This document shows, in pieces, positions 24,265-32,080 of a stretch of DNA of 64,000 bases. This DNA comes from Kribbella aluminosa (GTDB taxonomy: Bacteria > Actinomycetota > Actinomycetes > Propionibacteriales > Kribbellaceae). Position numbers and translations under genes: made by a program. The notes under the pieces were generated by a model. The model was not told the origin of the DNA. It worked only from the letters and a program-made list of their open reading frames with translations, and ran no database searches. Each line of letters opens with the position of its first letter. Positions within the stretch are counted from its first letter, which is position 1. The stretch lies in assembly GCF_017876295.1 (NCBI RefSeq), contig NZ_JAGINT010000001.1, positions 2,604,001-2,668,000 on the forward strand, given 5' to 3'.

Positions 24265-24698
24265 GTGGAGATCGCGGTGACCGATCGCGGCGGGGACGGT
24301 CCGGGGGTTGTGCTACTGGATGGGCTGGCCGGGAGCTCGCGTGAACTGCTGCCGACGGCGGACGCGTTGGTCGGCTGGCGGTTGCCTGGTGCAACGATCT
24401 GGAGAGGACCGGTGAGGGCCTGCGCCCGCGATTCGACGCGGATGTGATGGAGTCGACGATCGCCGCGGTGCAGGAGGATCGCTGGGCGGAGTGGGAGCGG
24501 CTGGAACCGTCTGCGCTTGCGGTGTTCGCCGAGCACGGCATGTTCACGCCGGAGCAGCAGGACGAGCTGATCCGACGTCGTCCGCACACCGCGCGGGCCG
24601 TGATTGCCGGCGGAAGTCACGATGCGCACCTCGATGCGTTCGACGGATGGGTCGACGTGCTTCGCAGCTATTTGCGGGCTGGGCGGACTTCGGTCTAG
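24265..24698 (+). pseudogene. Alpha/beta-hydrolase remnant with internal deletion and frame change
   Basis: GTG 24265 starts a normal hydrolase N-terminus (GPGVVLLDGLAGSSRELLPT) that leaves frame after about 40 residues and ends at 24447. Another frame then gives a good C-terminus (LERTGEGLRPRFDADV, then FTPEQQDELIRRRP and AGGSHDAHLDAFDGW, with the catalytic His in GGSHDAH) ending at 24698. The nucleophile elbow and most of the core are missing. It should be non-functional. Its last bases touch the addA-like gene. Confidence 0.75.
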
Positions 24699-27600
24699 CG
24701 CTCCGGTACCGCTCGCTCGACGGCTCCGCCCGGGTTGAGGAACAGGAGGATCGGGGGACCTGTGTTGGGGAGGATCTGGGCGTATGCCTGGAGTTGTGGT
24801 GCGTAGTACGCGACGCGGCTGTCCAACGCTGCCGCGGGGATGGCGTCGGTCTTGTAGTCGACGATGGTCAGGCGGCCGTCGTCCTCGCGGTAGATCAGGT
24901 CGACGAAGCCTTCGAGGACGGTGCCGTCGGGCTGGAGCGTGCCGACGTACGACTCGCGCCAGTGCTCGCGGGCCGCGGCGCGTTGTACGACGTCGGACGC
25001 CAGCGCCGAGCGGACGAGGGCGGCGACGATGTCGGTGAACTCGAGGACGCCCTCGGCGAGGCACTGGGTCGATACGGCGGCGTCGAGGCCGGCGCCGGTG
25101 GAGAGGTCGACGACCTGCAGTACGGCGTGGACGGCGCGGCCGATCGCGGTGCCGTAGCGGCCCTTCGACCACGGCGGGAGCTCGACGTCGCGGGGGCCTT
25201 TCGCCGTACCGGGGTCGACGTCGGTGAGGGTGGCGTCCGGGCCGGTGCCTTCGAGGCCGGAGGCGCTCTGCGCGGAGCGGGCGCGGCTCGCGGCTTGTGC
25301 GGCGGAGGCCCGCGCTTCCCATTCCGTGCGGGAGATCGGCCGGGACACGTCGGGGGCGGCGGTCGGCTCGCGGTCGGGGACGGGCGGGCCGGTGAAGAGG
25401 GTCGAGTTCGGGGCTTCGACGCCGCCGGCGGTTGCGAGGAGCTCGGCGTTGCTGGTGTGGCGGCGGTTGCCGGAGCGGTGCAGCGAGACGACCAGGTGGT
25501 CGCGGGCGCGGGTCGCGGCGACGTACAGCAGGCGGCGGCGTTCGTAGTCGTCCATCTGTTCGTCGACGGGCTGCACGAGGTCGAAGTCCTCGGTCTGGAC
25601 GGATGACTTGAGCTTGACCGCGTACCCGCCGGACTGCGGCCAGAGGACCTGTACGCCGCGTTGCCGGTTCGGCGAGGCGGTCATGCCGGACAGGATCACG
25701 ATCGGGAACTCGAGTCCCTTCGCGGCGTGGATCGTCATCACCCGGACCGCGTCGGCGTCGGTCTCGGGCAGGACCGCCTCGGCGACGCGGGAGGTTTCCT
25801 CACCCTGATGGGCGGCCCAGGCGAGGTACGAGCGGAGTCCGCCGTGCTCGACCTCGGACCAGGCACGGGCCTGGTCGACGACGAACCGGATCCGCCGCCA
25901 GGCGTCGCGGGCGCGCGGGCCGATCGCGGCGACCTCGAGCATCCGGCGGTCGGCGACGATCTTCGCGAGTACTTCGCTGGGGGTGAGCCAGCGGGCGGCG
26001 TAGTGCGTACGGCGGAGCCACTCCATCGCGTCGCCGACGGGATGGGTGAGGAGCTGGTCGGGGACCGGGGCGGTCAGGGTGAACGTGCCGCCTTTGCGCT
26101 TCCACGTGAACAGGTCGTCGTCGCCGCAGCCGAACAGCGGCGAGCGGAGGGTGGTGACGAGCGCGAGCTGGTCGCTCGGGTCGCCGAGGGCGCGGGCGCA
26201 GGCGAGCAGGTCGCGGACCTCGGCGGTCTGGTAGACGAGGGAGCTGGCTTCGGCGCGGTACGGGATGTCGGCGCGGTCGAGGGCGTCTTCGAGGAACGGG
26301 AGGGAGGTGCGGGCCGGGACGAGTACGGCGATGTCGCCGGCCTCGGCGGGGCGCCAGGTTTGGGTGCGGTCGTCGTACACGAGCCAGCCGTCGCGGAGCG
26401 CTTCCTCGATGACGGAGGCGACGTCGGTGGCTTCGCGCTCGCGGAGGACGGAGGCTTGCGCGCGCGGGAGGTCGTCGTGCGGGACGGCGCCGAGGATCGT
26501 GACGGCGGGGCCGGCGGATGGGTCGACGGCGGCTGGCTCTTCGAGAGGTACGTCGATGGCGTCGCCGCGGCGGCGGAACGGGAGCACCTCCGCGAGATCG
26601 GTGAGCTCAGCACCGTGGTCGGGTTCGTCGAAGAGTGCGGGCTCGTCGAAGATCGAGAGCTGGTCACCCTCGACGGGCGTCGAGCCCCGGTCCGAGGAAC
26701 CGGGGGCGCCAGGTGCGGTGGAGCTTGCTGGAGGGCGGGAGCCGCCTGGTGTGCGCGCCCCGGTGTCGGCGCTGTCGGTGTGCGGCTCGCCAGGATTGGT
26801 GCGGTGGGGGGAGAGGGCTTGGTAGGCGGGCTGGGCGGAGTCCTGGGGCTGGATCAGGGTGGTGAAGACGGTGTTGATCCACTGGAGGATCGGTGGGACG
26901 GTGCGGAAGTTGGTGGTCAGGGCGACGGTTTCGCCGAGGAGCTCCTGGGCGGTGAGGTACGTCGCGATGTTGGCGCGGCGGAACCGGTAGATGGACTGTT
27001 TCGGGTCGCCGACCACGAACAGCCTGCCCTCGGGGACCTCGATGTCGTGCCAGTCCGGGTCGGACGCCTCCGCGCCGCCGGCGATGCGGACCGCGAGCTC
27101 GATCTGGATCGGGTCCGTGTCCTGGAACTCGTCCAGCAGCAACCGCTCGAACCGCTCCTGCAGCTCATCCCGTACGTCGGCGTCGCGGCGCAGCAGGTCC
27201 CGCGCCAGCACCAGCAGGTCGTGGAACTCGAGCCGCCCGTCCGCCCGCCGCAGCTCGGCCGACTCCAGCACCCGCTCCGCGATCCAGTGCGAAAGATGCC
27301 GCAGGCAAGCATCAAGCAGCAGCTCGACCAGCGAACCGGCGACCTCGACCACCTCGGTGCAGTCCGCGCGCGCCTTCGCGATGTCCGGCCAGTTCTCCTT
27401 GCGCCCGATCCGGCCCACCTTGATCCCGCGCAGCGCCTGCAGGAACGACAGCTGTGTCTCCTGATCGGAGGCGGCCTCCAGCATCAGACCGAGCTCGCGG
27501 ATCTGCACCACCTTCGGCAGCAGCCGGTCCTCGGGATCCAGACACGTCTCGGCGAGCCCGCCGATCTGCGCCGCCGCGGCGATCAGCCCGGTCAGATCCG

Positions 27601-28192
27601 GCATCGCCACCAGCTCGGGCGGCTCGACGAGCACCCGGTCCGCGATCAGGTCCCAGTCGTTGCCGAACAGCCGCGCCAGCGACCGCAGATGCTTGAGCTC
27701 GACCCCGACCGCCATCGCGAGCAGCAGCGGCTCGGCGATCGTGTCGTCGTCGAGCAACTGCTGCTGCAGCTCGGCCCACCGCTCCTCGAACGCGACCGAC
27801 GACCCGACCTCGTCCAGTACTTCGATCAGTGGCGGCAGCCCGGCCTCGATCGGATGCGCGAGCAGGATCTGCTGCGCGAACGCGTGCAGCGTGCCGATCG
27901 AAGCCGAGTCCAGATCGTCCAGCGCCGCGTCCGCGAGCTGCCCGGCGTCCGTACGCCGTGCCTTCTCGAACTCGACCCGCAACCGGTCCCGCAGCTCCGC
28001 CCCGGCCTTCTCGGTGAACGTCACGGCCGCGATCGTCCGCAGCGGTACGCCGTCCCGCAGCACCAACGTCCGCACCCGCTCGACCAGCGCATGCGTCTTC
28101 CCCGAGCCGGCACCCGCCTCCACGAACAGCGTGGCGTCGGTATCGGACCGGATCCGCTCCCGCGCATCCCCGTCGAGCAACTGCTCGGTCAT
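24695..28192 (-). CDS. AddA/RecB-type UvrD helicase-nuclease
   Basis: A 1165-residue protein from ATG 28192. Helicase motifs in order: Walker A EAGAGSGKT (25-33), TFTEKAGAELRDRL, DEFQDTDPIQ (~350), VVGDPKQSIYRFR, TTNFRT, MTIHAAKGLEFP and YVAATRARDHL. The C-terminal PD-(D/E)xK nuclease shows LEGFVDLIYRE and LTIVDYKTD (~1095-1112). It probably resects double-strand breaks together with the AddB-like gene just upstream. Residues ~445-520 are a Pro/Ser-rich linker containing QLSIF (511-515), a match to the sliding-clamp-binding consensus. Mycobacteria use AdnAB for this job; here the partner lacks helicase motifs, as in AddAB. Confidence 0.88.
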   Translation of the reverse strand: MTEQLLDGDARERIRSDTDATLFVEAGAGSGKTHALVERVRTLVLRDGVPLRTIAAVTFTEKAGAELRDRLRVEFEKARRTDAGQLADAALDDLDSASIGTLHAFAQQILLAHPIEAGLPPLIEVLDEVGSSVAFEERWAELQQQLLDDDTIAEPLLLAMAVGVELKHLRSLARLFGNDWDLIADRVLVEPPELVAMPDLTGLIAAAAQIGGLAETCLDPEDRLLPKVVQIRELGLMLEAASDQETQLSFLQALRGIKVGRIGRKENWPDIAKARADCTEVVEVAGSLVELLLDACLRHLSHWIAERVLESAELRRADGRLEFHDLLVLARDLLRRDADVRDELQERFERLLLDEFQDTDPIQIELAVRIAGGAEASDPDWHDIEVPEGRLFVVGDPKQSIYRFRRANIATYLTAQELLGETVALTTNFRTVPPILQWINTVFTTLIQPQDSAQPAYQALSPHRTNPGEPHTDSADTGARTPGGSRPPASSTAPGAPGSSDRGSTPVEGDQLSIFDEPALFDEPDHGAELTDLAEVLPFRRRGDAIDVPLEEPAAVDPSAGPAVTILGAVPHDDLPRAQASVLREREATDVASVIEEALRDGWLVYDDRTQTWRPAEAGDIAVLVPARTSLPFLEDALDRADIPYRAEASSLVYQTAEVRDLLACARALGDPSDQLALVTTLRSPLFGCGDDDLFTWKRKGGTFTLTAPVPDQLLTHPVGDAMEWLRRTHYAARWLTPSEVLAKIVADRRMLEVAAIGPRARDAWRRIRFVVDQARAWSEVEHGGLRSYLAWAAHQGEETSRVAEAVLPETDADAVRVMTIHAAKGLEFPIVILSGMTASPNRQRGVQVLWPQSGGYAVKLKSSVQTEDFDLVQPVDEQMDDYERRRLLYVAATRARDHLVVSLHRSGNRRHTSNAELLATAGGVEAPNSTLFTGPPVPDREPTAAPDVSRPISRTEWEARASAAQAASRARSAQSASGLEGTGPDATLTDVDPGTAKGPRDVELPPWSKGRYGTAIGRAVHAVLQVVDLSTGAGLDAAVSTQCLAEGVLEFTDIVAALVRSALASDVVQRAAAREHWRESYVGTLQPDGTVLEGFVDLIYREDDGRLTIVDYKTDAIPAAALDSRVAYYAPQLQAYAQILPNTGPPILLFLNPGGAVERAVPER

Positions 28193-28389
28193 CGGCAGCT
28201 CCCTTCGATCCAGCAGGCGCGCGCCGGCACCGCCGAGCCGGCCCGCAGCACACTCGCACACCCGCTGACGGCGAGCGGAAGTGCATGCCGGGCGGGAGCT
28301 GACGGCGCAGCCGCGCGCATCGGCGGACCGGAGGTGTCGGCGCGGCCGAGGTCGTCGGAGTGGGCCGAGGGCGTCGGGAGGCTACTCAT
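28189..28389 (-). CDS. Possible 66-residue coupling ORF between the addB-like and addA-like genes
   Basis: ATG 28389 overlaps the end of the addB-like gene (its TAG is 28382-28384) and the TGA (28189-28191) overlaps the addA-like ATG. The frame therefore bridges the 189-bp gap exactly. The product is Ser/Ala/Pro-rich and matches no family I know. It may only carry ribosomes from one gene to the next, or be chance. Confidence 0.3.
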   Translation of the reverse strand: MSSLPTPSAHSDDLGRADTSGPPMRAAAPSAPARHALPLAVSGCASVLRAGSAVPARACWIEGSCR

Positions 28390-31300
28390 CGGCGGACTCC
28401 AGCGCGGTTGGGTCGATGAGGCGGACGAGTCGCTCCAGCACGGGATCGTGCCGCTTGCGGTCCCACCGCGCCCGAACCTCGCTGTGCCCCAGGCCGTCCG
28501 GGTTGCAGTACGGGCACTGCACCCACAGGAAGTCCGGCACTTCGGGCGCCTTCGGCGGGAAGTACCCGGCCGCGATCGAGGACACGATCACGTCGAGGGT
28601 GTCGACGTACCGCTCCTCGACCTCCGGTGTCAGCGGGACCGGGATCCGTTTGCCGCCGCGGCGGACGAACCAGTACGACGCCTCGACCGGGGTGGAGGCC
28701 TCGCCCAGTCGCGCGCGGGCGGCGTACGCGTACACCGGCAACTGCAGCTTCGTGCCGCCCGCGACCGGGTCGGACTCGATGCCCTCGTACCGCGAGAAGC
28801 CGCCGGTCTTCACGTCGGTGACGTAGATCGTCCCGTCCGCGCCGAGGTCGACCTTGTCCGCGGAACCTCGCAGCAGCACCCGCCCGGACGGCACCGGGAT
28901 CTCCACCGGCGGCTCGCCGTCGAACCCGAACCGCAGCTCGCTCGCGACCACCGAGGCGGATCGCGAAGAACGCCACCGGTCGTCGTCGGTCAGCAGCACC
29001 ATCAGATCCCCGAGGATCCGCAGTCGCTCGCGCTGCCACAACCGCGGATGCCCGGTCAGCCCCTCGGCCTCGAACTGATCGCCGAGGTCCGCGCCGATCG
29101 TCAGCAACAGCGTGCGTTGCTCCGCGGTCCAGGGCTCGCCGTACCCGGGCAGTGAACCGGCCAGCCGTGACACGAACGCGTCCAGGCTGTTGTGGATCAG
29201 GTTCCCGATCTGCACCGGGGAGATGACGAGCAGGTCCTCGGGCGCTTCCAGCGGCTCCACCTGAAGCAGCCGCTCGACGAAGTACGCGTGCGGACAGGTC
29301 GCGTACGACTCCAACGAGGTCGGCGACGCGATCCGCTCGTCGATCGCGAACTCCGGCAGCCCCGAAACCCCCGACAGATCCCCGTCGAACCGGGTGAACG
29401 CCTTCGACGCCCTGCCACGCAACAACTCCCGTGCCCGCACGAGCACGCCGTCGTGCACCCACAGCCGCGCCGCCGCGGCCCGCGTCTGCCACTCCTGCTC
29501 GGTCGCCGGCATGGTTGCCGTCGTCAACGAACCGGCGTACGACGCGGACGTCCGCAGCACCGCCTCGTACCTGTCCCACTGGGTCGCGGGCAGCGCGTGG
29601 TCACCGGTCAGCTCGCGCAGCGAACCGAGCAGCCAGCGCGTCGGCAAGCGCCGCGACGACCGGCGCAGATCGCCGCGCGGGAACGACGCCACCACCCGCG
29701 CACCCGAGGAGAACGCGACCAGCAGATGCCGCTGCTTCGCGTCCAGGCGGTCCCGGAACGACGCCAACTCCGGCGCCGCCGCCTCCCGCACCCGATGGGG
29801 AAGCAGCGCGTCCTCGTGCACGCGCCCCGGATACAGGTCCTCCGACAGACCGACGACATACACGATGTCCGCCGACAACCCGATGCTGGCCGACAACGGC
29901 GCCACCAGCACACCGGTGCCGAACGTCCCGACGCGTGGCAGCGACTGCTGCAACTCGAGATCGAGGACATCACGCAGTACTGCGAGACTCGCCGGCGTGC
30001 CGAGCTCGTCGAGCGTCGACAGGCCCTTCAACGACCCCTCGACCGCGGCCGCGGCGTACTGCTCCTCGATCGGCAAGGACGAGTAGTCGCCGAGCAGATC
30101 GTGGAAGAGCTGCAGCACGCCCGCCGACAGGTCGAACCACGTGTCGAGCGCGGCAAGATCGGTCAGCCGTCGGCGCAACGTGGATGCGAACGCATGCAGC
30201 CGCTCCGCGGTGGTCGCGTTGTACTGCGCTCGCCGTACCGCGGCCGGTCGTGGATCGTCGGCCGCCTCCTCCTGGTCGGCGGTCCGCCGCTCGGACTCGG
30301 CGTACCGCGCCAGCCGGGTGTCCCAGTCGTCGCCACGCACCACACCGGCCGCCCGCGACATGCGCTCCCACTGCGGCACCGGGATCCGATCGCCGGCGAA
30401 GTCCCGCGTCGGCGCGTTCGCCAGTGCCCGGAAGACGTCCGCCCGGGGTAGGTCATGATCGACAAGGGCCAGTACTTCGAGCAGCGTCCGCGCGATCGCG
30501 CGCTCGTGCACCGGACGCGTACCGGGACCGTTGACCTCGATGTGGGCGGCGGACAGGTGCTCGTGCAGCAGACGCGCGTACGGCGAGGCGGCGGCGTAGA
30601 GGACCGCGATCCGGTGCGCGGGTGTCTGGTCGAGGGCCGAGACCACGTCGCGGACCACGCACCGCACCTCGTCGTCGGCGTCGGACGCGTTCAGGATCTC
30701 GGTGGCGACCGGGTAGTTCTTCGAGATCGAGGTCGGCAGGTCGATCCCGATCCGCTCCAGCGAGCGGCGGACCGCACGGTCGGCACGGCGGACATCGGTG
30801 AGGCCGACGATCACTGTCAGATCAGCTGCCGCGTCACCGAGCGCGGCGACGAACCCGGCCTCGGACTGCGTCAGCTCCTGCGGGAGATAGAGAACGAGAG
30901 CGCCGAGCTCGCGGACCGTCGACGAGTTGACGGTCGCCGCGGCGGCGCGGAGCAGGTCGGTCGCGTCGTACCAGTCCGTGCCGAGCTCGGTGGTCACCTG
31001 ACGGTGCAGGCGGATCAGGTCGCGGCCGAGCGCGGAGGCCTCCGCGACCCTGTCGAGCGCCGGATCGCTGAGGTCGCGCAGCTCCTTGTGCGCGGCAGCG
31101 AGCGCTTGAATGGTCGACGGGTGCTCCGCGACCTCGTCGAAGATGCCGGGCGCCTTCGCCAGCGCCGTACGCCAGGTGGCGGCGACGATCGGACGGGTCG
31201 CGGGCCGTCGCGGCGCGAGCAGCCCGGCCGCGATCTGTTCGGCGAGGCGCTCGAGGGTCGCGAGGTACAGACCGCCGATGGACTCCCGCGCGAGATGCCG

Positions 31301-31447
31301 GCGGGCGATCACCCCGGACAGGTTGTTGGGCAGCAGCAGCGTGACCGGGGTCATCGGGTCGTCGGCCTTCAGCCGCGCGACGACGGCCCGCAGGCGCTCC
31401 AGAGCGGCGGCGCCGTACGCCGTGCTCTCGATCCGCGTGCTGCTCAT
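28382..31447 (-). CDS. AddB-type PD-(D/E)xK nuclease family protein
   Basis: A 1021-residue protein from ATG 31447 behind GGGAG. The N-terminal two-thirds is a degenerate superfamily 1 helicase fold without a Walker A; the C-terminal nuclease shows RGSADKVDLG and YVTDVKTGG (~865-885). Cysteines in YATCPHAYF (~715) and QCPYC (~978-981) resemble the AddB iron-sulfur staple, but a fourth Cys is not visible after the last pair (NPDGLGHSE follows). It should pair with the addA-like gene downstream to process broken DNA ends. The pair forms one minus-strand operon. Confidence 0.82.
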   Translation of the reverse strand: MSSTRIESTAYGAAALERLRAVVARLKADDPMTPVTLLLPNNLSGVIARRHLARESIGGLYLATLERLAEQIAAGLLAPRRPATRPIVAATWRTALAKAPGIFDEVAEHPSTIQALAAAHKELRDLSDPALDRVAEASALGRDLIRLHRQVTTELGTDWYDATDLLRAAAATVNSSTVRELGALVLYLPQELTQSEAGFVAALGDAAADLTVIVGLTDVRRADRAVRRSLERIGIDLPTSISKNYPVATEILNASDADDEVRCVVRDVVSALDQTPAHRIAVLYAAASPYARLLHEHLSAAHIEVNGPGTRPVHERAIARTLLEVLALVDHDLPRADVFRALANAPTRDFAGDRIPVPQWERMSRAAGVVRGDDWDTRLARYAESERRTADQEEAADDPRPAAVRRAQYNATTAERLHAFASTLRRRLTDLAALDTWFDLSAGVLQLFHDLLGDYSSLPIEEQYAAAAVEGSLKGLSTLDELGTPASLAVLRDVLDLELQQSLPRVGTFGTGVLVAPLSASIGLSADIVYVVGLSEDLYPGRVHEDALLPHRVREAAAPELASFRDRLDAKQRHLLVAFSSGARVVASFPRGDLRRSSRRLPTRWLLGSLRELTGDHALPATQWDRYEAVLRTSASYAGSLTTATMPATEQEWQTRAAAARLWVHDGVLVRARELLRGRASKAFTRFDGDLSGVSGLPEFAIDERIASPTSLESYATCPHAYFVERLLQVEPLEAPEDLLVISPVQIGNLIHNSLDAFVSRLAGSLPGYGEPWTAEQRTLLLTIGADLGDQFEAEGLTGHPRLWQRERLRILGDLMVLLTDDDRWRSSRSASVVASELRFGFDGEPPVEIPVPSGRVLLRGSADKVDLGADGTIYVTDVKTGGFSRYEGIESDPVAGGTKLQLPVYAYAARARLGEASTPVEASYWFVRRGGKRIPVPLTPEVEERYVDTLDVIVSSIAAGYFPPKAPEVPDFLWVQCPYCNPDGLGHSEVRARWDRKRHDPVLERLVRLIDPTALESADE

Positions 31448-31571
31448 CAGGAAAACTCCCGCCGTTCGACTGTCATCGCAGACGCTAGACCCTGCCACGG
31501 ACAGAAAGGTGAAGGGGCGCGAAACGCCACGGTTTCTGCGGTGCCGGCGGTGGCCCTCGCACAATGGAGAA

Positions 31572-31988
31572 ATGACGGGCACCGATAATGCTCCGATGAC
31601 TGCCGCGGTGCATCACGTCGAGATCTGGGTCCCGGACCTGTCCCGGGCCGTTACGAGCTGGGGCTGGGTCCTCGGCCGGCTGGGGTGGAAGGACGGTGAC
31701 GGCTGGCCCGGTGGGATGACCTGGACCGCGCCGGACGGCAGCTACGTCGTGGTCGAGCAGAGTCCCGCGATGTCGGCGGCCGAGCACGACCGGATGCGGC
31801 CCGGGATGAACCACCTGGCGCTGAACGCGGCCAGCCGCGCAGAGGTCGACGGGATCGTGTCCGAGGCGGCCGATCGCGGCTGGACACTGATGTTCGCCGA
31901 CCGGCATCCGTACGCCGGCGGCCCGCAGCATTACGCCGCCTTCCTGCACAACGACGACGGTTACGAGGTGGAGATCGTCGCCCCTTGA
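31572..31988 (+). CDS. VOC-family (glyoxalase-fold) protein
   Basis: A 138-residue protein from ATG 31572 (ATG 31596 is an alternative). VHHVEIWVPDLSRAVTSWGW opens the first beta-alpha-beta-beta-beta unit, with the metal-type His at HVEIWV. The second unit holds NHLALNAASRAEVDGI and ends DDGYEVEIVAP with the terminal Glu ligand. This is the glyoxalase/dioxygenase metal pattern; the substrate cannot be told. It precedes the FtsK-like operon by about 90 bp and may share its transcript. Confidence 0.85.
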   Translation: MTGTDNAPMTAAVHHVEIWVPDLSRAVTSWGWVLGRLGWKDGDGWPGGMTWTAPDGSYVVVEQSPAMSAAEHDRMRPGMNHLALNAASRAEVDGIVSEAADRGWTLMFADRHPYAGGPQHYAAFLHNDDGYEVEIVAP

Positions 31989-32080
31989 GACGACTGATGC
32001 CTGGAGTGACCACTGGGGCCAGTGGTGTGACACGATTACCCGAGGCAATGAGTACTCGCGGGGCCAGGTGTGGAAGGACG

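Noticed and set aside
25661-29155. Long plus-strand frame opposite the addAB-like genes
   Set aside because: Shadow of a GC-rich gene; no domain and a Gly/Val/Arg/Glu-biased composition.
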